Origin: an uncultured Clostridium sp.
GTDB taxonomy: Bacteria > Bacillota > Clostridia > TANB77 > CAG-508
Assembly: GCA_947565445.1 (NCBI GenBank)
Contig: CANOGC010000003.1
Span: 1 to 59,209, forward strand
DNA length: 59,209 bases
Direction: 5' to 3'
The notes below the pieces were generated by a model. That model worked only from the letters and a program-made list of their open reading frames with translations, was not told the origin of the DNA and did not search any database. Position numbers and translations under genes: made by a program. Positions 46,766 to 55,650 of the stretch are shown in pieces. Each line of letters begins with the position of its first letter. The first letter of the stretch is position 1.

Positions 46766-48528
46766 CTAAATTGCAAATCCTGGTGTGATAGCACCATCTG
46801 TTGTACTTGAAACACTCGATTGACCACATAAACCGATTATTAAGAACATAGCATGCATAATTTGAATAATAGACAGAGACTGAACGAGTCCACCATTCAT
46901 GTTTCTTAATTACGGTTCCCCCTGCACTATAAAATTTATATTGTGTTCCTTCTGTTGTTATAGTTTTATTATAGCCACCTACAGATGTCGAACCCCAAAT
47001 CTCTGCTACTGATAGTAACCATAATTTATCATTTGAGTCGGTAACACTTCCTGCATTATTATAGTTTTTTATATATGGCTTACTTACTTGTTTTATATAT
47101 TTCTTATTTTCCAAGCTATTTATAGTTGTATTGTTTAATGTACCTCTTAATGTACACGTCTCCCATATAAAATCGTCATTACCAAGTCTGTTCACACTAA
47201 TATAATCAACATATTCAAAGCTTATTCCTGCATAGATATTTGTTTCTCCTTCTCCATATGCACTTGTATCTGTTAATGTATCGTGGTTAAATCCTAGTAT
47301 TCTTACTTGTTTTCCATTTACTGTTGTCCAGTCTCCTATTCCTAATGTATCTGCTTTTCCATTTATGCTTACATTTACTTCTGCTGTATCATTATTTATT
47401 TGCCCAACTTCTGTTCCATAATTATCTGATATTACTTTTGCAATTGAATTTAGTTCTTCCCATGTGTATTGTATTTGTTTTGCTGTGTGTGTTATTCCTC
47501 CTGCTCCAACAGTTGGTGGAGGTGGCAAAGTTACTGTTATATTACATGTTGCTGTTACTGTGCTTACCTCATTTGATGTTACTGTTATTATTGCTACTCC
47601 TTCTCCTTCTGCTGTTATATTTCCTGCATTATCTACTGTTACTACTGCTTCATTACTACTTGTCCATGTTATTGTTTTATCTAATGCATTTTCTGGTAAT
47701 ACTGTTGCTACAATTGTATCTGTTCCACCTTTTACTAATTCTATATTTGTTTTATCTAATGTAATAGTTGTTACTTTTGGTGGTTCTGTTTTTATTGTGC
47801 TTGTTTCTTTTACATCTGTTCCTTCAGCAGTTACTAGTTCTACTTGTATTATATAATCATTGTTTATTGTTAGCCCTGTAAATGTATATTCATTTGCAGT
47901 ATCTGTTGTAGCTAAAGTAAAACTTGTGTCTCCGTTTGTTACATTTTTTATACTATATTTGTAACTTGCTCCATTTGCATTTGATGCAATTACTTTTACA
48001 CTTATGCTATTTATTGTTGTTCCTGTTACTTGTATATTTGCTATTCTTGGTTCTTTTGTTGCTTTTCCTTGGTATGTTATTTTTATATTGCCACTTGCTT
48101 CTTTTTCTACTAAAAAGGTATAACCTTCTACTACTATATTTTTGTTGTTATCATCTATGTCTGTTACATCGGCGGGTGTTATTATTCCTTTGTTTATTAA
48201 ATGGTCTATATATTCCTGTAAACTTGGTACTTCTCCATTCTTTCTTGCTACTAAATCTACTTTTTCTAGTTCTAGCTTTTCTAATATTTCACTTATTTTA
48301 TACTGTTCTGCTCCTTGCTGTGCTTGTTTTAGTATCCCATGCTCTCCTAGTGTTAGGTTTAGCACTACTCCTGCTAGGATTAATAGAATGATGATAGTTA
48401 TTACAAGTGCTATTAGTGTGATACCTTTTTGATTTTTGTATTTGGTAATGCCTCCGAAGTATCGGACGAGCACTGCTCGCCCCTACATGTATAGGGTATG
48501 TCTTTGTAGTATTATTTTGATTTTTCAT
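46766..48528 (-). CDS. Prepilin-like surface protein with Ig-like domains (two CGG +1 sites)
   Basis: The ATG at 48528 follows AAGGAGAAG. The first 24 codons (MKNQNNTTKTYPIHV...) reach CTT CGG A (48456-48454), where skipping the C joins GGITKYKNQ to KGITLIALVITIIILLILAG, the type IV prepilin cleavage and membrane segment. A GTG at 48473 could bypass this first site. Then come an Fn3-like stretch (PRIANIQVTGTTINSISVKV), a BIG2/Ig-like domain (KTITWTSSNEAVVTVDNAGN), and a terminal domain that is Trp- and Tyr-rich. Near the end, AAT CGG T (46835-46833) shifts to give YVLNNGLCGQSSVSSTTDGA and a stop at 46766, typical of this surface-protein group. 586 residues joined; probably displayed on the surface. 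Confidence 0.85.
48462..48490 (-). repeat. Interspersed repeat inside the prepilin-like gene
   Basis: On the minus strand ACATGTAGGGGCGAGCAGTG and on to GCTCGTCC lies inside codons 14-23 of the prepilin-like gene. It matches the ATGTAGGGGCGA repeat at 15022. The insertion adds an unusual peptide between the start and the prepilin signal. Confidence 0.5.
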
Positions 48529-48691
48529 TTTCTTCTTCTCCTTTTCGTTCGTATTCTTCTTCTTTTAGTATTTCTCTTTTATTAATATGTATACATTTTA
48601 TATTTACTTATATTACTTTGTCAATATTTTTATTATTACATTTTTGTTACAATAATTTTGTGAAGTATTATTTGCTTTTTTATGTGCAAAA

Positions 48692-48724
48692 AAACTTAGA
48701 CTTATTTCTAAATCTAAGTTTTTT
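48692..48724 (-). terminator. Terminator after the Fic-like gene
   Basis: AAACTTAGA ... TCTAAGTTT hairpin with flanking A and T runs (48695-48724). Confidence 0.7.
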
Positions 48725-48747
48725 TATTTTTGTAATATAGTTTATGA

Positions 48748-49401
48748 TTAATTTTCAATACCCTCTATACAATTTTCATAAATAAATTTTTTTAAACTTG
48801 TCATATCATTTGTTTCATAATATTTTGTTAATTCTTCTCCAAAATGTTCATCTTCTTCTATTGGAATACTAATAATACCTTTTCCATTTTGAATCATAAT
48901 TTTGTTTGCAAATAGCATTGCTGTTCTCTTATTGCCATCAGAAAAGAACTGTGTTCTCATTAAATAGCACATAATTGTAATTACTCTGTCTGTAACACAT
49001 TCTAATTTATTATATTCTTCTAATTGCTTTATTACATTTTCCTCTTTTGGCAATTCTGGTTTCCAATTAGTTCCGCCAATTCGAACTTCATATACTCTCA
49101 TTTGCCCCGCCCTATCTACTAAGTTACTTCCTACTAAACTATTGATTGTTTTTAGTAAATTCAAATTATTTTCTAATGTAATTGAGTTTAACACAAAAAG
49201 CCATGTATGTTTTAGATTATTAATTGTTTGAATTTCATCTAGCCTAAGACGTGCTACATTTCCTCCATCATATAATTTTTGTGTTTCTGGATATGTAACA
49301 TCAATTCCTTCAATATGAGAACTTCTCCAAATACTATCTACAATATTTCTCTTTGCTAAAAATATGTTTTGTTCTTGTGTCATATTATACTTATCTTGCA
49401 T
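48748..49401 (-). CDS. Fic-domain protein with altered active site
   Basis: 217 residues. The Fic core motif HPFxxGNGR reads TQFFSDGNKRTAMLFANKIM, so the catalytic His is replaced by Gln (Q-F-F-S-D-G-N-K-R). The rest of the Fic fold is present: SHIEGIDVTYPET at the N-terminus (resembling an inhibitory S/TxxxE/G helix) and DRAGQMRVYEVRIGG before the core. Without the His normal AMPylation is unlikely; it may be a de-AMPylase, a regulator, or inactive. GGC GGA and GCG GGG hold CGG out of frame only. Confidence 0.82.
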   Translation of the reverse strand: MQDKYNMTQEQNIFLAKRNIVDSIWRSSHIEGIDVTYPETQKLYDGGNVARLRLDEIQTINNLKHTWLFVLNSITLENNLNLLKTINSLVGSNLVDRAGQMRVYEVRIGGTNWKPELPKEENVIKQLEEYNKLECVTDRVITIMCYLMRTQFFSDGNKRTAMLFANKIMIQNGKGIISIPIEEDEHFGEELTKYYETNDMTSLKKFIYENCIEGIEN

Positions 49402-49504
49402 ATCAAAATTTTCCTTTCACATATACTTCTATTTATGTTATACAGTATAACATATCTTATTTTAAAATACTACTATTCTTAAAAAAGCACAGTATTTTCC
49501 TTAA

Positions 49505-49550
49505 AAAAAGAGTAAATAGTCGATCCTTATCACTATTTACTCTTTTTTAT
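49505..49550 (-). terminator. Terminator after xerD
   Basis: AAAAAGAGTAAATAGT pairs with ACTATTTACTCTTTTT around an 11-base loop. Confidence 0.8.
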
Positions 49551-49551
49551 C

Positions 49552-50433
49552 TTATGCTCTTGGATGAGCATGTTTATATATATTTTTTATACTTTCATCT
49601 TGGAATTGCATATATACTTGTGTAGATGATATATCTGAATGTCCTAGCATCATTTGGATAGATTTTAAATCAGCTCCATTTTGTAATAGATGTGTTGCAA
49701 ATGAATGTCTTAGTACATGTGGTGTAATATCTTTTGTAATATGTGCTTGGTCTTTATAATATTTTACAATTTTCCAAAATCCTTGACGAGTTAATCTTCT
49801 TCCATTTGTGTTAACAAATAAGGCATTCACTTTTTCATCTTTAATTAAGATAGGTCTAGAATTTTCAATATATTCAGCTAATGCTTTTAAAGATAATGAA
49901 CCTAATGGTATATTTCTTTGTCTTGAACCGTATTTGCAAGATACTAAACCATCTTTTAAGTTTACATCTTCAATATTTAAAGAAATAATTTCTGAAACTC
50001 TCATTCCTGTTGCATAAGCAAATTCTAGCATTGCTTTATCTCTAATTCCTTTTAAATCTACATCTTTTGGTTGGTCTAATAATAATTCTATTTCAGATGA
50101 TGTTAAAATGCTTGGCACTTTTTTCTCAACTTTTGGAGATTGAATCTTTTCTGTTGGGTCTTTTTTTACTTTTTTGTTACGTACTAAAAATTGATAAAAA
50201 GAACGTATTGATGCTACATTTCTTGAAATAGTAGATGTTTTCTTACCACTTTCTTGTAAATAATCAAAATACTTTTTCATTTCTTCATCTGTTATTTTTT
50301 GATAATTAATTCTATTATTATTTGTATATTGTTCAAATTGTACAATATCCCTTCTGTATGATTGTAACGTATTTTCTGATAATTTCTTATCATCCTTTAT
50401 AAATTCTAAAAAACTACTGATTTGTTTCTCCAT
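49552..50433 (-). CDS. xerD: Site-specific tyrosine recombinase XerD
   Basis: 293 residues. N-terminal core-binding domain (ISSFLEFIKDDKKLSENTLQ) and catalytic residues: Arg in TGMRVSEIISLN, Lys in CKYGSRQRNIPLG vicinity, TPHVLRHSFATHLLQNGADL (His-x-x-Arg), and MLGHSDISSTQVYMQF with the Tyr. It resolves chromosome dimers with XerC. It lies directly downstream of spoIIM, the usual neighbour in spore-formers. TAC GGT contains CGG out of frame only. Confidence 0.93.
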   Translation of the reverse strand: MEKQISSFLEFIKDDKKLSENTLQSYRRDIVQFEQYTNNNRINYQKITDEEMKKYFDYLQESGKKTSTISRNVASIRSFYQFLVRNKKVKKDPTEKIQSPKVEKKVPSILTSSEIELLLDQPKDVDLKGIRDKAMLEFAYATGMRVSEIISLNIEDVNLKDGLVSCKYGSRQRNIPLGSLSLKALAEYIENSRPILIKDEKVNALFVNTNGRRLTRQGFWKIVKYYKDQAHITKDITPHVLRHSFATHLLQNGADLKSIQMMLGHSDISSTQVYMQFQDESIKNIYKHAHPRA

Positions 50434-50564
50434 TTTACACCCTACCCCTAAACTTCTTATTTTATGTCATTTTTACAATTAACATAACGCATATATGTTA
50501 TATCAAAATTAATTGTAATTGTAAATAGATTTTTTTGAAATTTTTTAAATATTTTTTTCTAAAA

Positions 50565-51213
50565 CTATAGATATTTGGAACAAATTTCCATTAAATTTGA
50601 TGATGCATATACTTCTATAAATGCTGATAATTCTATTGCTATAAGTAATAGGCAACAAATAATGGTATGTCTTGTTATTTCTATTTTTACTGTTTCTCTT
50701 TTTTTATCTTTTACAATTGCTTTATACAATTTTATACCACTTACTGCTAATGCTAATATACATGGAATGAAGATAATGTTTTGTAATAATATTGATATTG
50801 TTACAAATAATATTCCGTTTTCCCATTCCTAGTGTAGCAATTGCAGATGATATAGTATATCCTAAGCAAAAGCCTCTATATATAATAATTCCATATACTA
50901 TAGGAATTCCAATTACTGTTGATCCAACAAACCATAATGCTAGCACTAATAAAAAATTGGAGATTAAACAATCTTTTAACAGAACTCCTTTATCAATTTG
51001 TGCATTAGATTTTAAAGAATTTACAAACTCATTTAAATAATTTGTAATATCTTCTACCTGATTTTGTGAAGAATTATTTATAAAAATAATTCCAAAAATT
51101 AGACCAATTAAAAATAGTAGTAAAACAATACTGTATTCTCTTAAGTTATTTTTTGCATGTCTTATCAAAATTTCTTTTAGTTTACTTCCTTGTTTTTTTC
51201 CTAAGTTTCTCAA
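50565..51213 (-). CDS. spoIIM: Stage II sporulation protein M (one CGG +1 site)
   Basis: TTG start at 51213, eight bases after GAGGAGG. Membrane helices begin at YSIVLLLFLIGLIFGIIFIN and CLISNFLLVLALWFVGSTVI. Before codon 133 the frame reads SAIATLGMGK, then AAA CGG A (50817-50815). Skipping the C gives GILFVTISILLQNIIFIPCI, then AVSGIKLYKAIVKDKKRE and a final helix to the stop at 50565; 215 residues, the SpoIIM length. SpoIIM works with SpoIID/SpoIIP in peptidoglycan hydrolysis during engulfment. In zero frame the protein loses its last helices. Confidence 0.92.
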
Positions 51214-51316
51214 TTCGTTACCTCCTCATGTTTTTCTATACATAATGTCTATGTAATAAATTGAAATTTAGAACTTTTTTTAGTTAATTAGATTTTATCT
51301 AATATTCATGCCCCTT

Positions 51317-52514
51317 TTATTCTTTTGTTGTTACCTTTCCATATACTCCGCCACCGCCTGCTTGTACTATAAGACCTCCGATTTCTTGCTTGTACAATCA
51401 AATGTGCAATTTTTGCATTAGTTACTGCTTCTATATCGTCTTCTGAAAGCTTATGTAATATGTCCATTTCTGTTCCAAAATGATTTAATAACTTATCAAT
51501 TGTTTTTGCTCCTAGCCCTGGAATAAATGTAAGTGGTATTTGATATATGTATGGTGGTCTATTTTTAGGGCTTTTAGTTTCTTTTTTATCTTTAATAATT
51601 TGAATTCTATCAAACACTCCCATTGTTATATTTTTTGAGTCACAATCTGAACATGAAGTTACAGGTGCTATTCCTTCAACATTTTTTTCACATGTCTCAC
51701 AATATGTTCTATGATATTTCCCCAGTTTTGGGTCTAATCCATAATTTGCAATAATCTTTCTTCCTTCTTGTCCTTTTATAGCTTTTATAAATTCTTTAAA
51801 ACTAATATTTTCTATTAACATTTTGTTATATTCTCTTGCAATTTTAGGAAGTGAATGTGCATCAGAATTGGTTAAAAAGCTCCTTGTTTCTAATTCTGAA
51901 ATTGTATCTGCTAAGAATGTATCAGAACTTAAACCAAGTTCAATTGCAAATATTTTATCAAATTTTTCTTTAAATATTTTAGATAATTTATCTGTGCAAT
52001 TCCCATAAAAGCTTTTATGTGGTGTAAATGCATGCGCTGGAATTAGTATTCCATTGTACTTTTCTACAATGTCAATTAAGTTATACGCTGAGATGTCTGC
52101 TCTTTGTGAACTTAGCGTTATATTACTAATATGATGGCTCATTTCGTTTGAAAAGCCCTTAATATCTTTTAGAGTCGGAAAATAGCACAAATTATGAGCA
52201 CTACCTGTTTTCCCTTCATCATTTATTTCAGCGGTTTCTATTTCACTACCTAAAATTATACATACTTTGTTTTTATATATAATTCCTCCATCTGGTATCT
52301 CGTAAGCATCCCCATTTTTAAGAAATTCTTCAATATCTTCTATTACATATGGAGAAGCACAATCAATTATTCCTACTACACTTATTCCTTTTCTTTCTAC
52401 ACATTCTTTTGCAATATTTTCAAAATTCAAGCTCCTTGCTGCTGTTATTTTTATTGGTTTGTTTGATTTACTTCTTCCTATATGAACATGCATATCTGCA
52501 AATACTTCGTACAT
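51317..52514 (-). CDS. EndoQ-like PHP-domain protein (one CGG +1 site)
   Basis: Start ATG at 52514 behind AGGAGG. N-terminal PHP domain DMHVHIGRSKSNKPIKITAA, SEIETAEINDEGKTGSAHNL, SSQRADISAYNLIDIVEKYN and LIPAHAFTPHKS provide metal ligands. A zinc ribbon CETCEKNVEG ... CSDCDS and an HhH motif IPGLGAKTIDKLLNHFGTEM follow. At codon 379, AAT CGG A (51380-51378) shifts to QARNGGLIVQAGGGGVYGKV, ending TTKE-stop at 51317. This is the Gly-rich C-terminus shared by EndoQ-type proteins; zero frame loses it. 398 residues joined. EndoQ cleaves DNA 5' of deaminated bases; the specificity here is inferred. Confidence 0.88.
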
Positions 52515-52582
52515 TTCTTTCCTCCTTTATATACAAAATTATAGAGGATTACAAAATAATCCTCCTACTTCTTTTGTATCTC

Positions 52583-52906
52583 TTACCTTTCTTCTCCACC
52601 AGATGCTCTTTGGTTTTCTCTTCTGTTAATACTTTCTATATTATTTCTAATAAACGGAACAATATCTGCCATTTCGTCAGTATTTGATTTTTCATTTGGT
52701 ACTTCTTTATTTTTATATTTTAAATTGACTTTAGATATATCTTTCATATCTTTTTCAAATTGTGCAGTAGCAATTTTTATACCTGATAGCACATCTTTTA
52801 TATCTACTAAATTTATTTTTCTTTGTTCTCCTGATATTTTATGTTCTTCGTCTCCTAATCCTTCTTTTGATAAATGACGTGAATATCCCTCTATATCAAA
52901 ACCCAT
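52583..52906 (-). CDS. Hypothetical protein of the EndoQ/coaE region
   Basis: 107 residues behind AAGGAGG: MGFDIEGYSRHLSKEGLGDE, then a charged helix (IKIATAQFEKDMKDISKVNL) and a basic, disordered-looking tail. No family recognised. It lies between EndoQ and the HD-GYP-like gene in the same direction, so may belong to that operon. Confidence 0.5.
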   Translation of the reverse strand: MGFDIEGYSRHLSKEGLGDEEHKISGEQRKINLVDIKDVLSGIKIATAQFEKDMKDISKVNLKYKNKEVPNEKSNTDEMADIVPFIRNNIESINRRENQRASGGEER

Positions 52907-52918
52907 TTTATTTCCTCC

Positions 52919-53461
52919 TTAAACCGCAATATCTTCTGTTACGCATACAAATTCTTTAAATTTTTCTAAATAATAATTATCTTTTCCTTTTAAATTACGG
53001 TGTTCTAATAAGATTAAGGCTTCGTCTACTGGAAAACCTCGTCTTTCTGGTCTGTTTAATAGCATACCCCCAAAATTATCTACAAGTTCTAATATATCAC
53101 TTTCTTTTTCTCTTGGAGAACTACCACTATATCTATTTACTTCTTCACATATTTTACAAAATCTTTTATCAAATCCCAAAGTAGCTAAATATTCTGCTCC
53201 TTCTTTTGCATAAGATTTAATTTTTGATAAATCTTGTGGATTATCTGTTTTTTTACAAGAGCATAGTAAACATGCAGTTATTACTAAATTCTTATCTATA
53301 TCATCAATTTTCATATCCTCTATAAACATTCTTGCAAGTTCTGTTTTAAATATAACAGAATTATCAAAGAAAATATCTATTCTCTTCTTTAAATAGTATA
53401 CAATTTCCATCTTTTTTATATAATTATGTTCTGATAATATATATTCAGCAAATGTTTCCAT
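52919..53461 (-). CDS. Degenerate HD-GYP-like domain protein
   Basis: 180 residues. The C-terminal part fits the HD-GYP pattern (LGFDKRFCKICEEVNRYSGS; ESDILELVDNFGGMLLNRPE; RRGFPVDEALILLEHRN), but the metal-binding HD and GYP residues are mostly replaced, so it is probably not an active cyclic-di-GMP phosphodiesterase. The end GCG GTT contains CGG out of frame. RBS AAGGAGA. Confidence 0.5.
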   Translation of the reverse strand: METFAEYILSEHNYIKKMEIVYYLKKRIDIFFDNSVIFKTELARMFIEDMKIDDIDKNLVITACLLCSCKKTDNPQDLSKIKSYAKEGAEYLATLGFDKRFCKICEEVNRYSGSSPREKESDILELVDNFGGMLLNRPERRGFPVDEALILLEHRNLKGKDNYYLEKFKEFVCVTEDIAV

Positions 53462-53624
53462 AGGCTCTCTCCTTACCTTTTAATCCTTTGTGCCATTCCA
53501 AATACGATTTCATTATATGATAAATTATGACACAATTCAAGCATGTAACAAAAATGTAATACTATTGTAAACCTATGGTTATAAAAACATAATCCTATTG
53601 TAATATAATAAAATAGTTAGAATT

Positions 53625-54215
53625 CTATTTACTTATTTTTCCATATAATATTGTAATATCTTTTTCTAATATCTGGATATCTCCTTTATTTTTAATTATA
53701 TAATCTGATTTTTGTAATAATTCTTCATCTGGTATTTGAACAGCAATTCTCTTCTTTGCCATTTCTTCTGTAATATTATCTCTTGTGCAAATGCGTTCAA
53801 CTTTTTGCGTTTCATCAGCGATAATTCCTAATACAATATCACATTTTTCATTTAATTTACTTTCAAATAAAAGTGCTGCATCTATAACTATTAGTTTACT
53901 TTCTTTTGCTAAGTCTATTCTTCTTTTTATTTCTTCTACAACAAATTTAAATGTAATACTATTTAAAGCTTCTCTTTTTTCCTTATTATTATAAATAATG
54001 CATGCAAGCTCTTTTCTTTTTAAATTGCCATTAGTATCTAAAATATCTTCTCCAAAATACTCTGCAATAGCTTGTAAATACATATTTCCTTTTTTAGATA
54101 ATTCTCTTGCAACTTCATCTGCATCAATAATAAATGCATTAAACTTTTTATTTAATATCTCACATACAGTAGTCTTTCCAACACCAGACGTTCCTGTAAC
54201 ACCAATCACTTTCAT
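53625..54215 (-). CDS. coaE: Dephospho-CoA kinase
   Basis: 196 residues. P-loop VIGVTGTSGVGKTTVCEILN at the start, and IIDADEVARELSKKGN, VIDAALLFESKLNEKCD and VRICTRDNITEE-like segments (VERICTRDNITEEMAKKRI). Final step of CoA synthesis. RBS AAAGGAG. Confidence 0.95.
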   Translation of the reverse strand: MKVIGVTGTSGVGKTTVCEILNKKFNAFIIDADEVARELSKKGNMYLQAIAEYFGEDILDTNGNLKRKELACIIYNNKEKREALNSITFKFVVEEIKRRIDLAKESKLIVIDAALLFESKLNEKCDIVLGIIADETQKVERICTRDNITEEMAKKRIAVQIPDEELLQKSDYIIKNKGDIQILEKDITILYGKISK

Positions 54216-54346
54216 AATTTCTCCTTTATTTTTTGCATTATATCATATCTTTATAAAAAATAAAATAACTATTTTTTCATTTTTCGCTTGCATAAACACT
54301 TGTTTGTGTGATATACTGTTTTAAGAATATTTGTTTGGAGGTTCTT

Positions 54347-55650
54347 ATGGAAGTTATAGATAAATTAAAGATTTTAGCAGATTCAGCAAAATATGATGTT
54401 TCTTGTAGTTCTAGTGGTAGCAAAAGACTAAATAAAAATGGTGGAACTGGAAATGGTTCCTTTTCTGGTATTTGCCATTCTTGGGCAAGTGATGGAAGGT
54501 GTATTTCTCTTCTTAAAATACTTTTATCAAATGCCTGTATGTATGATTGTAAATACTGCATTAATAGAATAACAAACAATGTGCCTCGTGCTACTTTTAC
54601 TCCACGTGAAGTAGCTGACCTTACTATAAATTTTTATAAACGTAACTATATTGAAGGATTATTTTTAAGCTCAGCAGTTATAAAATCTCCAGATTATACT
54701 ATGGAGCTTCTTTATCAAACAACATTTATACTTAGAAAAGAATATAATTTTAATGGATATATTCATACAAAAACTATTCCTGGAGCAAGCCAAGAATTAG
54801 TTAATAAACTTGGAACTCTAGTAGACCGTATGAGTATTAATATAGAACTGCCATCTAATGATAGTTTAAAGTTACTTGCACCACAAAAAGAAAAAGCAGG
54901 TATTTTGAAGCCAATGGAACAAATAGCCACAAACATAGCTATTTCGAAACAAGAAAAATCAAAATATGCATCTTCCTTTGTTCCAGCACGGTCAAACTAC
55001 TCAATTAATAGTTGGTGCTACTCCAGAATCAGACCTAAAAATTATCCGTTTATCTGAAAGTTTATATAAAAAATATAACATGAAACGTGTTTATTATTCT
55101 GCATATGTATCAGTAAACAAAGATAATCTTTTACCAACTCTTAATACACCTCCACTTCTCCGCGAAAACAGATTGTACCAAGCAGATTGGCTTATTAGAT
55201 TTTACGGTTTTAAAACAAATGAATTACTAGATGATTCACACCCAAACTTTAATAATTTATTAGACCCCAAATGCGAATGGGCATTACGACATTTAGAAAA
55301 TTTTCCTGTAGATGTAAATACAGCTGATTTCTATACCCTTTTACGTGTTCCTGGTATTGGGGTTATTTCTGCAAAACGAATTATTCGTGCAAGAAGAAAT
55401 TTTAACTTAAATTTTGAAAATTTAAAAGGATTAGGCATTGTACTAAAAAGAGCTGTTTATTTTATTACCTGTAGCCGGAAAATACTATAACCATGCTCGT
55501 TATTTAAGTACTTCTTTTATTGAAACAAATCTATTATATACAGAAAGACGTTCTACTCCACTTCTTAGTACTTCTACCCAATTGTCTTTATTTGACAAAA
55601 GCTTACCTACAAAGGAGGATTCTATAAAATGTATAAGTGGGAATTTATAA
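54347..55650 (+). CDS. Radical SAM DNA-modification/repair-type protein (two CGG +1 sites)
   Basis: Start ATG at 54347 behind GGAGGT. The iron-sulfur motif CMYDCKYC lies at about residues 64-71, with HSWASDGRCISLLKILLSNA just ahead. GCA CGG T at codon 215 (54989) shifts to FVPAGQTTQLIVGATPESDL; AGC CGG A at codon 377 (55476) shifts to ITCSGKYYNHARYLSTSFIE. The stretch between includes VPGIGVISAKRIIRARRN, a helix-hairpin-helix. 433 residues joined, ending at 55650 inside the next gene start. This is the putative DNA modification/repair radical SAM family that pairs with the TIGR03915 protein downstream. CGC (55161) and CGA (55377) in this gene are read normally as Arg. Confidence 0.93.

Noticed and set aside
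47324-47764. Leu-rich plus-strand ORFs opposite the prepilin-like gene
   Set aside because: They are antisense shadows with extreme composition, no RBS, and no known family; the minus-strand gene has clear domains.
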